A DNA stretch of 64,000 bases. It comes from Cryptomeria japonica (lineage: Eukaryota > Streptophyta > Pinopsida > Cupressales > Cupressaceae). The translations under genes were made by a program, and so were the position numbers. Location of the stretch: positions 62,001 to 126,000 of the forward strand of contig NW_026729196.1 of the NCBI RefSeq assembly GCF_030272615.1. The letters are read 5' to 3'. Positions within the stretch are counted from its first letter, which is position 1. The number at the start of each line of letters is the position of its first letter. The notes below the pieces were generated by a model. The model saw only the letters and a program-made list of their open reading frames with translations, had not been told where the DNA came from and made no database searches. This document shows positions 33,231 to 45,889 of this stretch, one piece after another.

Positions 33231-36200
33231 TTCACTCACCTTCATTTAATCGACGATTACGGGGTTTCCTCAATTAGGTTGATTACCGAATATCCAACGC
33301 CGAGGGAAAGGATAAAAGGCAGCAGGAAGGCTGGTGAAACCACTATAGCGTAGCGTACCTTACTTAGACGATGAGGGCTTATTGGCTTACTCCAGAAAAA
33401 ACGTATTTATAGAGTTCCAAAACAACTGAGCTATATGGGCTTAGAGAACCTTCTAGCTCTTGATTTGGATATAGTGAACATGTCTCCCTCCTTATGCCCG
33501 TCCTTATTGAAAAGGAACAAACACTATCCATCCCTTTCTTTCACATGTAAATAGACAGGTCCAGTTGATATGGTTTCGGACTAGCTCCAGTAACAGTAAA
33601 AACCTCGCTCGAGGAAGGCAGGAGGCCCAATGAGATGCCAGATCCGGTCCCCCTTTTCTATATAATAATGGCTGAGAAGTGGACCGAACATAACCTATTC
33701 CTTATTCTGGAAAACTGGTAACCCATCCGTGAGCACGGATCCGAACCCTTGCCGCATCTCTCGACGGGCAAGGTTTGATTAATAAGCTGGGATAACTAAT
33801 TAGACATATATTAAAGCAGTTTCCACTAGTTCTTAGTAAATGGAATAGCAACTTGCATATCCATAGAATTCGATATCACCCAGTGGACTCCATAGAATGA
33901 TTCCCTCTCGGCGGAGCGGAATAGTCAGACCCCTCGCACGCACGAAAAAGTGATTCAAAGAAAGGAATGATATGAGTGGGGGAGAAATAGGAGCGGCTTA
34001 GGCAGGGGTGGACTTTGATTGGAAGGCAATGGGACGAAGAAGTATTGAGTGGTGGACCTTCGATAAACTTGAGCTAATGGTGGGTGGGCTTATAGAAACA
34101 ACTCGTCTTATAGACGTATTAAACACTCTCCGCGCCCTGAGATTTCTAGCATCATTGGGGCTGGCGGGAAAAGGATGAACATGGGAAGTGTGCTGATCCA
34201 TAGTACCGGCCCTCCCGACTGGATGTGCAGAACGAACCTGTGGGCTATCATAAGGAATGAGCATGGTCCAATTCCCATCTATCCACTGAAGGCTTTGATT
34301 CATTCCGGCCTTTCCGCGGGTGGGATAAAAGAAGTTGGCAGCAAGGTGGAATTTGTATCCTTCATTCACTTTTATTGGAAATGCCTTGGTTTGGGAAAAA
34401 GGTAGGTGAGGGGTATGGACATCCAGTAGCCAGAGTTGCTGCGCTATCCACCGCAATGGAAGTGGTATGACGGAGCAAAAAAGCCCCGCTATAAATCATC
34501 CGGCCGGGAATCATCCTTTCACTTATTCCGCCGTGACTTCCAAGCCTCATAGATCTACGAAATGGTGGTAGTAAAGACACTTGGATCTGCTATCTATGGT
34601 TCCAAACATCAGACTTATTAAGTGCGGGAGGTATTTAATTAATAAGGGGTTCGTTCAGTTGGGAGAAATAAGTGTTGTAGCTATCTCACAAGCCTATGAT
34701 CGCAATCAAAGGAATTCTCAAAATGATATTTCTTCGATGAGCCAAGTGGCGGGTTCCCCAAGGCCCGCGCTATGCCACCAGATACCAACCCCACGCAGAG
34801 GCGCCATTCACCCGCACCCCCCCCCTTACTTAATAAAAAAAGGTAAAATGGAACGGAGGAATTGGGCTAAAGAAACTTGCCCGCCTGGGGTCCTCGATCC
34901 CAGTATCGGTGGTCCCGAAAAACAGAATGTCCACGCGCAATGAATAACAGCTCATCGATCCGAAAGTCAAGTGCGGAGGGGTCAAGGATATGCTGTCACT
35001 TCCCTATTCCAACCGGAGTCCAGGCGAGGTGTATGACACGATATCTCGGGGGTTGTTCGCATTGGAATAGTGGCATACAGCAAGCTCTCTCCGAACCAAA
35101 CTACTTTTTTTTCAGAAAAGACTCCTGCAGGCGGGAATCAGGTCCACTCATATCGGTTGGTAATTCGGGTTTTTCCATTCACACGCAGTTCAATTGAAAC
35201 TATATTCTTATTGCTATTTACGGCCTTCATAATAAGAATCCCCAATAGATCAGATATTGGTTTTAGTCCTTCCCCATAGTCCTCCCTTTCACCAGCTCCC
35301 CGCCCACTCCATTCGGTCGACTTGCCCCCATTGCGCTCAGGCCTAGCAGGGAGATCGGGCAGACGCGTGTCCCACTGCCCCCATTCCCATCTGCTCGACA
35401 CATGTCCTATCACCTTCCCCTTATAGAATAATGACAGGCCGGAGCAGCTACCGAACTTGCAAATGTTGATGCTTACTATTGAAAAGTGAAAGGTCATGCC
35501 CCACTTGATCTCCGTCTTTCGGAACACGGGCGAGCAAACGCTGGCTCTTACACACATCAACTCATTTCTTTCTGGATCGGACGTATTTATTGAAACAAGC
35601 TCGACCTACGCCTCCTTCTCCCGATCCAAAACCACTGAAATCTCTCTTGATTCAAGGTCGATCGATCCGCGTTTCTATGACCGCACTAATACCTTGTTTG
35701 TTGCGAATTCTATAGTGCCAGGGAAAGGTGTCTAGGGAGATGGTTTAACGATACGATTTCAGCGCTATCTATTGGCCCAGATGGAGAAGTGAGGAAGTGG
35801 ACCCGAATGAGTTGGATCTCAGTCCCTCGTCAAGTCCGGCTACAGAGTTGTTGGGTTACCCCGAGAAAGACGTTCCCATGGATCCCTATTCCAATAGAGA
35901 CGTTGGAAAGTGGGACTGAGATGAGGACCGCGTCCTCCAGGCGAGTTCGGATGCTTACAAAATCATTGATTCAAGTCATGTTTTCCAAGTGCCAAGCTTC
36001 ACATCGGTTAGAAGATTGGCTTCGCTCGCCCTCTTATTATATAGGCTAAACAATGAGCAATTAGAAGAATGCTTCCCTCGATGGTCAATCAATGGATCGA
36101 GAAAGACCAACCAATCTCAATTGCGAGCGCAAGAAGGACCAACCTTGAAGCAGCTTCCACCTCCTCTCCCCTGCATTCGACCTTCACCACCAACCCACTT

Positions 36201-37764
36201 TGAAAGCCGGATCGATCAATTATCAAGGAGAGAGCATTTATGCACTCGACTTAGAAGTGTTATTACATATGTAATAACACTCGCAATTCATTAAAGGGTA
36301 AAAAGGAAGATGGCATTTATGCACTCGACGTAGGGAGAGGGAGAGCGCTCAATCTCACATGGTCATTTATTCCACCCTCCGTGAGTTGAGGGAGAGGGGA
36401 ACCAGATCGAACCTGGCAACCCACTAATGGAATAGAAGGTCACTTGCCGAAATACATACGAGAGATAGATTAGATGCTTGCACTCTCCCCTCCTACTCTG
36501 GAACGATTCAAGGTCGAGTCTGTTATATACGTGAAAAGAACTTTCCGGGATCGACTCTCAATCGAGTTATAGATTTCGGTCGAGTGCTTGCTCTCTCCCA
36601 ACAAGTCGAAGGTCGAGTCAGATCGAGTCTATTAGTTCACGTATTACTCCAAGACCCGATAGAAGAGTTGGGGAGAGCGGGGAGAGGCTCCACGGTAAAA
36701 GGATATTTGAGTGGTTCACTTCTCCGGGTGATCTCAATGTCGAGTGATGGAGGTCCGGGTGTTGGGAAGAATTTGTATCGGCTGGAAGAAGGCGCTCAAT
36801 CAATCTATTTGTTGGTTCAACCAGCTATTATCCCACGGGGAAGCATCAGTAAATCACTAACCTTCATTTAATTAAGATGAGGGGTTTCCGTAACCTTCAT
36901 TTCATGAAGATGATGGTTTGTTTCCTCGTGAAACTTTTTCATGAAATGAATAATGGCCTGTGCTTGCCAGTAATGCAGATTCAACTACAGTGTAGGCTGG
37001 GTGAGTCGAGCAAGCAGTCGAGTCCTGTCGTTTTTCAACGCCAATCTATAGAGTCAAAATTTTGGTTGTTGGTCCAATCATCAAAGTTTCCCTCCCCGCT
37101 GGATAGTGGGCCGAATTACTCTGACCCTTTATATATATATATATATATATATGTGGGGTGATCTGGAGCAGCTCGATGCAGATAGTTTAGCATTTTATGA
37201 CTGCTGACTATAGGCGAGAAAGGGTTCATCTCTCCCAGTATTCATCCACTCGAGGGAAAGGTGGTTTTTCAATCACCATCTATGTCTCAATCCCCCTACT
37301 CTTATAATAAGGAAACCCCCATCTCCCGCTTCCTGCTTTTCGTTGGCAATCCACTTCACTCGACTTAAATAATCGAAATGGGGATTCATTTATTAATAAC
37401 GGAAAGCCTCTGCTGCTTAAAACGACTATGAAAAAGGCATCACATTCATTGATATGAACTAGATAACCCCTACTCCTATATCTGGCGGACTGACTAATTA
37501 GCGACGGGGCCCAAAGAACAACAAAAACCCAAATCAAGTGGAAGGAAGGATGGAAGGAAGGAAAGGAAAGGGACTAGAAATCTTTGGAGGTTTTGGACTA
37601 GAAATGCAGCAGGGGAAAGGGACTAGAAATGCAGGTTTGGTTTGGGACTAATTTGATTGATGACTGATCTTGCAAAACAAGAAGATTGATGACTGATCGA
37701 TCTTGCCTCAAAACCTGCCCTAGCCCCTAAACCGGATACCGAAACACCACTCATGTTACGTATA
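33231..37764. other. Low-repeat spacer with unassigned open frames
   Basis: Minus-strand frames at 33998-34456 (152 aa) and 35138-35560 (140 aa) and plus-strand frames at 34581-34943 and 35989-36294 have mixed, protein-like composition but match no mitochondrial family I recognise and show no membrane spans or catalytic motifs. Several overlap on opposite strands, so at most some are real. 37129-37152 is an (AT)n microsatellite and 37543-37573 a GGAA-rich tract. An AACCTTCATTT...GATGAGGGGTTTCC element at 36859-36889 is also found in the gypsy fossil. Confidence 0.4.
37129..37152. repeat. (AT)n microsatellite
   Basis: Uninterrupted alternating A and T for about 24 nt. Confidence 0.95.
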
Positions 37765-37813
37765 AGATTAGTGAGGTATCACCGGAAGTATGGGTTCGAA
37801 TCCCATGTAATCT
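37765..37813 (+). ncRNA. Minimal tRNA-like element (acceptor plus T arm)
   Basis: AGATTAG at 37765 pairs with GTAATCT at 37807-37813 over six of seven positions. Between them is a perfect T arm (ATGGG, loop TTCGAAT, CCCAT) and only 18 nt in place of the D and anticodon arms, with a tiny GGT/ACC hairpin. A family B core overlaps its 5' end. This fits a tRNA remnant or a t-element acting as an RNA-processing signal; it cannot be a full tRNA. Confidence 0.45.
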
Positions 37814-38379
37814 CAATAGGCTCTCCAGAGCGCCGAAAGTAGAAATCGGTACGGATTGAGGGAATAAAATAGTAGTATCCTTCAAGGTCAACTATCTTAC
37901 CCTTAAGTGCTTTTTCCCCTTCCTTATCTCACAGATATGAGATCAGTTTCTCTCACTGTGTTCAGAGTTGGCTTTTCTGGGAAAGTCAATCCTTCGACAA
38001 TGCTGCTATTACATATGTAATTACGCCTTAGGTTCGAATCATCGATCGTACCCTAATAGAAAAATATCGTCGATAGATCATTCTATATGTAATTATGCTT
38101 GCCTTAAAAGAGCGGGTTAGAGCGGGAATAAATCAATGGATTCAGTGACCCCATTTCCCCTCACACATTGAATCGCATTTAATCAGATACGAAAACATGT
38201 GATTCTGTTGGCTCAGCATAAGGAGATGCAGCTATAGATTATGCAGTATAGTAAGATAGCCCACTATGGTAGGACCCGCTAGGGTAGGACACACTAGGTT
38301 AGAGCCCACTATGGTATAGAAAGAGGGGTAGAACCTATGGAAGAGCCCACCCCTATATGAAGAGAGCCTAGGTAGAGAG
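37814..38379. other. Unassigned spacer
   Basis: No gene or notable repeat apart from a short series of CCCACTATGGTA-like units at about 38258-38300. Confidence 0.4.
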
Positions 38380-40280
38380 CCCACCCACCACTAGCAAAGG
38401 CGGTTGATCACCCATCATCAGAAGCGAAGGCAAGGGCATCAGAGCCTATTGAATGAATAACCAAAACCAATTGACCGAGTCGATCCACCCGTAGCATATG
38501 TAGCATATATAGATTCGGAGCAAGTAGTTTAAGGTACAGATCCTGTCCCAGCTTCCCTTCGCTTGGTCCCTTATGTCAAAACCGTATATGCTCATTTAGC
38601 AGCGGGTTATCCTGTTGTTTAAGCAGTTGATTCTTATGATTATGCAGGTTATCCAGTGAAAGCAGCAGCACCTATTGGGCCAGCGCCAGTGAAAGAAGCA
38701 CTACCTGCAGCAGGGTAAGCATATAAGCATATCCATAAGCAAGGGCAGGTGCATATCCATAAGCAAAGGCAGGTGCAGCAGTAGATCCAGTAGCAGGACC
38801 ATACCCTACAGAACCAGATCCATCCGGACCAGAACCCACACAAGTACAGGTGGAGGTAGAACAAGTAGAAGCAATAGTGCCCATTGAACCAGCTAGCTAC
38901 CTTGATCCAGCAACAGCAACAGTCAAACCAGTAGAAGCACCAATAGCATAAGTACCCATACCACCAGTACGAGTAGCAGCTCCAGGTCCAGATCCAGTCC
39001 CTAAGCTAGTAGACTAGGAACCAGGACCATATCCAGTTGATCCAACACGAATAGCTGCTTCAACTACTGGATATGCTTATGGTGCTGCTCCTGCTTCTTA
39101 TGCTTCTGGATTTGTATCTGTATCTGGAACAGGATATGCTGCTACTGGAGCTACTAGTGCTCCTGGATATGGATAATCGACTTAACCACCCATCTGCTTA
39201 CTCAGTTGCTGGATATGTTCTTGGATAAGCTGCCCATAGAATTTGAAGGGGCAACTGAATCCCATATAGATAGAGGGGCTTAACTAATTGCTTAATAAAC
39301 AGGATCAACCACTACAACTATTGGTGCTTCACCGACGGCTGCTTCATCGACTGGATCGACTGAGTAAACTGAATAATATACATATACGCCGCTTGGATGC
39401 TGCTGATGGTTCAAGGTAAACCACTGGTAGTGCTGCTTCAAGCTCTCGATATGGTCCAGATTTCTTCAACGTATGCTTAAATATGTGCTATAGCTGGTGC
39501 TGCTACTCGTGTTTATGGTATGGGTATGAGTCAATAGCTGCTACTATTAATGCCTACGCCTTCGCCCCGTATACTCCTGCTTGGTTTGGTGCTGGGTCTC
39601 GATCTTATATATCCGTACCTGGAACTGCTGTTTATGCTGGATCCTTTTAGAATAGTAGGGCTGAATCGACTGGTTCAACTGCGACTTATGATTCGGATCA
39701 ACAGAAGCAACAGCCTAATCTTAAACCTATACTACTGGGGTTATATCTCTAACTGGAAGGGATGCTGGTCAAGAGATGGATGGTGGTGCTGAAACGACTG
39801 AAGCAACAGAAACAACTGTCTCTCTTGGCTCTGCTCTAGCTGCCTCCCGTGCTTCTCTAGCTACTACCTTTGCTTCTCCTACGACTGGTGCTGCTTACCT
39901 TGCTCCAGCTACCTTTGCCTCTCCTACCTTTGTCTCTGCTTCTGGGACCGGGTAACTAGCACCTGGCTCTGCTCTTGCCTGTGCCTCTGTGTCCTATAAT
40001 GCCTATGCTGGTGGATCTGGATCTTGACCTGGTGGTGGGTAGTGGTGGGTGCTACTAATCAACAGCATAATCTACTGAACCAACAACTGCTTCATCGACA
40101 GCAAAAGAAACAACTGACTCTGCTTGATTTGGAAGGAATGCTAAGCGAGGTACTGGATAAGCTGGATGAGCTGGATATACTGCTGGTGTTGGATCACGCT
40201 CACGAAGGTCGGGCTCTTCCTCCCGGGTCAGAATCTAGCTCACGAACAGGCTATGCAATAAGCTCTGTCTTTGGTCCTTC
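38380..40280. repeat. Largest Gly/Ala/Ser/Tyr minisatellite array, with a strand switch
   Basis: 38500-39025 carries the array on the minus strand (CCAGATCC, GCATATCCATAAGCAAAGGC). 39075-40280 carries it on the plus strand (GGATATGCTTATGGTGCTGC, TCTGGAACAGGATATGCTGC). The switch at 39028-39074 is a foldback, CATATCCAGTTGA facing TCAACTACTGGATATG. In the coding-like phase it reads AYGAAPASYASG- and GTGYAATGATSAPGYG-type strings with scattered stops. Family A interrupts it at 39643-39661. Open frames inside are repeat read-through. Confidence 0.65.
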
Positions 40281-43100
40281 CACCCTGCCTTTCTATTGGT
40301 ATTAGCCGCCCAGGTATTTGATATGCCCAGGAAAGAAAGAAGTGGCCAAGGAAAGAAAGAAGAGCTAGCTCAGGTAAGGTAAGACCAGGACCAGCAGAGT
40401 AGGGCCTTCTTCATTAGCTCCGGGTCTCGCCTACCCTTCTGGCTGGTAGTGGGCGCCCACCAGCTGGAATTGGCTTTTGGCAACCAGAGTTTTTTTTTGC
40501 TAATAAGGAAGGAGGAGAGATCTATCCTTCCTTCTCAACACCATTTCAAAACCTAACGGGTCCTCCTGCCTGTCTAGAGCAGCCATTGCTTGTCACTACT
40601 GGGTGGGAGTTGACCCAACAAGTAAGCCCAAACTGCCCCATACCAGCTTACTCGAACCAGTGAGGGAGGAAGGTGAGGGGCATCCTCACTAGCCACTTGT
40701 GGTCATACCGCACCTCGTGCGTGTTGCTATTTGGCTTGTTCCTCTACGTGCGTTAAACGAACATAAAAAGGCAGGTATTGACTGTGACCCAACTATGACG
40801 AGGTATACGGATACGGGTTCATGCCGGCAAAAGGCAGGGATCGATCGGAGAGTAGTTACGTGAAGAGGAAATAGGCCAGTGACTGACCAAAGCCAAAGGC
40901 AGGGATTACATGGTGCCCAACGAATGTGAGGGATTAACCGAACCGGATAAGTGGACGAACGAATAGAGGTATCCTTGTGTTACCGAACGAAGTGCGGTAT
41001 ATTAAGCATAGCACTGGTTGGGAAAGAGATGCTCCCCTTCCGAATCATAGGTAGGAGGTAGGGGTACATTTACTAGTCCAGAGATAAGTACAGGGGCGGG
41101 TACAGTGAGCGCTACCTAGGAACTCCAGGCAGGAAAAAAAAGTATCATGTGCGGGGGTTCAATTGAGCCGCCTGCCCCCCCCACGACGCAATTGACCTAT
41201 TATAAGCTCCGGTCTCAGAAAACCCCTTTCGGTCAAGCGAGAATTGTCGGCCTTATCCTTCAAAAAACCACCCTTATTATTATTGATTCTTCCTTATTTC
41301 GTCGTGCTTGCGCGCGCGGGGAACTCTATTTAAGCCAACTAACCAATTAGCCTCCGCTCGTGGGTGGGGCGGAATCACTCAATTCCTACGCCTCCCTCGT
41401 TGAAAAGTAAGTCAGGTTTCCTTGTTCCGATTCAATCTAATCTATTAGAATAATAATAAGCAGAGTTTTCCCTTTATTGCTTGCTTGTCTATGGGCGGGT
41501 GAAATGATGGTTTTCGGACCCAGTATGGGGAATGACGGACACATGCTCGAATTCGGTTAGACCGAAGAAGCATAGAATTGGATCATGGATGGAGTCTAAT
41601 CAAATAAAAATACGAGTACCGTTTCATAAAGCAAGAGTTTGGGCTTCACAACCCGTCTACTGCGTTTTAGGTGTAAACCCGTCGTTCAACTTCACGTTCC
41701 ACTTGTTGCTGCTGGCCCGAATGAGTGATAGGCCCCTCTCCCACCCAACTCCAAAAGCAATTTTGTGCTTCTTGGGTCAAAATCTCTGCTATATTAGATT
41801 GATTAGATATAGTAGAGTAGAGTGGAGTAGAGCTCCGGACCCAGTTCTGTTCTTAGTGTGGGTGTGGTGTTGAGCACCCAATCAGTTTGAATCCTAAACA
41901 CCCCGTTCGGCCCAAGTAACCTAATCGGAAAGCGGCCCCAAGTCTCTTAATTGACGAATGAATGGGAGGCCTTGCTATGCCTGCTATTTTTCACCCGGCC
42001 CCCCCTATTCCACCATCAAGTAAAGCGAGATACCGCCATCAAGTAAACGAGATACCACAAGCCAAGCGAGATGGGATTCATCCTTCGAGTTCGATAATAA
42101 GTCTAGATAGAAAGCATCCCTTTGAAACAAACTATTACTTTATTGGTCGGTTGGCATGGGTAGGAAAAAAAAAGAGTTGGCAATATAGTTTGTGGAAAGA
42201 ACTTAGAAACACTTGAGGGTATCCGATAGCGGCTTAATTTATTGATATTTCTGGTATTTCTCCACTTAGCATACAGATTGGGGCATATCGGCTACTGGAA
42301 AGGAGAGGGATACATAAACAAAGATACAGATAGGGATAAGGTAGATACTTCCCACTGCACATTACAGGCTGAGGGGCATTCCACGGGCAAACCCGAACCG
42401 GGGGCCTTCAACGGAATTAAGGCATTCTCTATCCTAGAATCTAGCCATATGCTGAGGTAACAGGTAACTTAATCATAGATAAAGAGGACGGGAAACGGTA
42501 TCACGGTCTCTGGTAGACGGTATCACGGTATCTAACCATCTTGGCTACTGGAATTATGGATTTGCGCATTCTCGGCTCTATTGGGCAGGGGCTATCTGGC
42601 TCCACATTTATCAATATTTCTGGGATTTATGGCTATTCTATCTATCTGAGTGTTAGTGTGAGTGTTTGTGACTGAATCAGAGGAGAAGACCGCTTGGTAC
42701 AGATTGGTATTGTTGGTATTTAAGTCGGTAGGATAACTTCTATTTAATATGATATTTCGACAAATTGATTTCATATAAAGCGATTGAACTCTCCCTGGCT
42801 TCTCCATGCTAGTGATGGGCGTTTCGGGGGGTGGGTATTCTCTTCTCTTTGATTTGATTCTATTCATTTCAATATATGATCGATCGTATCAGATCGATGT
42901 CGCAGTTCCTAGTAGGCGTAAAGCAAGAATGTGACTCAATTCGGATCGGCAAGATGTGTTGAATCGAAAACTATCCCACGCCACGGGGGCTTGCCACCCA
43001 AGCTGTAGGGCCCGACACAGCCGATGGCCAGCCATCATATACGATGCATCGTCGCCGGTGGGCAACTTCTTTCTTATTTATCGAATCAATTGAATCTTAG
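40281..43100. other. Unassigned low-repeat spacer
   Basis: Open frames at 41147-41350, 41532-41873, 41962-42216 and 42242-42460 (plus) and 42592-42867 (minus) have no recognisable domains. A short duplicated unit ACGGTATCACGGT lies near 42495-42530. No RNA gene is seen. Confidence 0.4.
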
Positions 43101-43120
43101 GGCATGTTACGTATAGAATC
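43101..43120 (+). repeat. Dispersed repeat family B copy
   Basis: Core CATGTTACGTATAGAATC on the plus strand. Confidence 0.85.
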
Positions 43121-45889
43121 CACCTTGCCATTCCCACTCCGGCGGGCGTTGAACGCCATAGAATAGTAGGGGCCCGGCCCCCCAACAACCGTTTGAGTGC
43201 TCCTAGTGAGCCTCCGTACCATCGAAGAGACCCAATCCCCTCGAGTTGCCTTCGGCAGTTATGGTGATGGAAAAGACTCATCAGTGCCGGAACAGACAAA
43301 TGGAAGTGATTCTACTGGATATGGGGTTTCTCGCTATCATTCCAACGCAATTCCAATATTAGCTAGCGACTTTCTCGTCGGGGAAATAAAGGGACTTCAT
43401 TCAGGCGCTCAGCTGACTCCAGGAGGTCAAGGGAATTTCTACCGAATCATTCATTTGTGCCCGCGCCCCCCCGGGCGCATTTCTCATGCCTTCTTACCCT
43501 TTCTGTATGTCTTCTTTCCCCCCTGCCGGAAGAAAGATAGGTACCAGAGATGCTTCCCCTGCCCCGGATTGATAACGGCTTTATTGGGCCCGCTATCGAT
43601 TGATGAACTATAGTTGCTAGGCTTTTATGCGACAGTTATATAGGTAGGGGGCCCGGGCCTTGGAAGATATGCGACCTTTCGCCCCGGGCCTCGGAAGATG
43701 GCCTTGTTGTGATAAGAGGGCGATACGGCCTTGTGATAAGATGGCCTTGTAAGATGGCGCCCTACCTCTGCCTATCTATAGTAGGGGGCGGGCAAGAGAG
43801 ATTGAGAACTCAGATTCAGATTTGGACCTACTCCCTACGCTCGGAGGGCTGGGCTTGGCTTCATGGTTGGGCCCAATCGTTGTTTTCGGGGTTCGGGGCT
43901 ATTCGGATAGTGCCGGATGACTCCATTCGGCGGTTCGTTAGTTAGAAGATGAACCGGGAAGGAACCGGAAACCGATTATCAGGAAAGGAGAGCCGCCAAA
44001 ACTAGAGTAGCTTCCCCCCCCACCCCGGGATGACCGCAAAGTTGATGACCGCAAAGGACTATACTAGCGGGGCACCCACAGGGAGAAAGAAATAGAGATA
44101 GAGATGCGCTCGATGGCTTTTAGCTTAGGCACTCGGTTGGTTAAAGAGCCACTAAACCAACTCGACCGGGGTGGGTGGGAGGAGATAGGCCGGAGAAGAT
44201 TGAAACCATCGATCGACCCCTATCCACCCGTGGGGGCGGGCATGCATCATTTATGCGACCGGCCTGTCTAGTTGGACCTTGTGAGAGGGCCGGCAGGCAC
44301 TCTAGGCAGCTGGGCAGCAATTAACTAACTCTTGACAGGGGCCACAAGAGGAACCGAGCGAAGAATTGAAAGGCGGCCCTAGGGCTCGCTAGAATCCGGG
44401 GGCTCTCTTCCTCCCACCCCGGGCATGTTACGTATAGAATCGAGCCTTTAGAATAGTAGGGCGTATAGTCGGTGCTCGCATAACAAGGGGATCTTGACGT
44501 GATTTTATGGGGTTCAACTCGGCCGAAACCTTGACTGGAATGCCGGAGTCCGCGTAGGGGCCGATCAACACAGTGTCAAGCTGGAAACTATCCCAAATGC
44601 AGGGTGGGAACGTCAGGAAGATAGCCGTTGGGAGTGATGGAGGCCCTACCCACACCACCCCAGCAGACGCCAGAGGGATCAGGGCAAGGACCTGCACCCC
44701 AACCTCACTTTAGAACCTACAGGCTCTTCATTTGGGGGCAAGTTTTGTCCTCCATCCTCCCCTGGGTTGGGATGGGCAATACCCCACAATTAATATAGAT
44801 GGGTGGATGCCCGTTCGGCGGAACCAACCAGACCTAACGTTGGGCATGCAGACCCTACTCAAGCAATCCCTAGATGACGCTCGCCTCGGGGACTAGCCCC
44901 TCTCTTCATCCACAGAGGGTTGAAGTGCCGCTTAGTACACTATGGACGGAACGACAACGCCACCTACCGGAGACTCTGCGATGGCCTCTGTGCCACCACA
45001 GGTTCTTGTTTAGAACTCTCTCTATATACAGCAATGAATGCTTCCTAGCTCGAGCACAGCTCCTCCCTGATTGTCTCACCTCTCAGGGAACAGATGAGGT
45101 CCCGGGGTGGTCAGCATCATCTCAGCGTCAGTAATCCGCCAGGAAACGGTACACGATACCGGAGACTTTTTATGGAAGCTAGCCGTAGTAGCTCCTCCCT
45201 GCTCGGGATTATCACCAGCAGAAAGCGCAATCCTCTCTGCTCAACCGAGGACTCACAAAGAGTTAGTTACGCTCTTTATGCAGTTAGTTAAGAGCAGACA
45301 GTACTGCCCGCCCATAAACATTTTTCCGACGGTAATAACACAGAGCTGCAGAGGCAGCTGAGTATTCCAGATCACTCCGGCTCATTCCAATTAATCGGGA
45401 TGGGTGGGAGATATAGCAGGGTGGGAATTCTAGCTGCTGCTTTTAAGCTATTCCCGATCGACGTTTCGTGGTCCCGAGTTGGTGATGCAGCTATCGTTTC
45501 ACATCTATAGGTAATATCCCTACCCCATATTCATCATTAATGGACTCCACCAATGATTAATGGCCTACTGCGTCGGTAAGGACCCTTGCCTCACCGCCCC
45601 GGCACGTTCGGGCCCCTCCCCCTGCCATTAATCAGCCTGCTAGAATAAGGAGGAGGGTCCCGGGGCTGAGGCCCACTAACTATTATAACCCATCCCACCC
45701 GCCTGTGTTCGTTCGAGCCACACGCTCCGTGCCCTGCCTGTAACAATGCTAGAACAAAGAGTGGTCCGGAAGGCGCTACGAGAATCGATCGTATAGTGAT
45801 ATGTGCCGCCCACCTTGGCTTTATCGTGAAACCAGTCATTCCTTTTTGAACTGGATAACAACCAATGGAATAAGCTGCATCCTACGCGG
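43121..45889. other. Spacer with dispersed repeats
   Basis: Family A copies near 43155-43175 and 44445-44462, a family B copy at 44422-44444, G-rich GGGGTGGGTGGGAGG near 44170, and family C units near 45620. The plus-strand open frame at 43197-43613 (138 aa) and smaller ones at 44874-45361 have no recognisable domain. 44860-45360 is a repeat-poor island of unknown origin. Confidence 0.4.
44422..44444 (+). repeat. Dispersed repeat family B copy
   Basis: Core CATGTTACGTATAGAATCG followed by AG, abutting a family A palindrome (44445-44462). Confidence 0.85.

Noticed and set aside
33998-35560. Minus-strand frames of 152 and 140 codons as mitochondrial genes
   Set aside because: No match to ribosomal protein, cytochrome c maturation, ATP synthase or complex subunit patterns, and overlapping plus-strand frames of similar quality exist.
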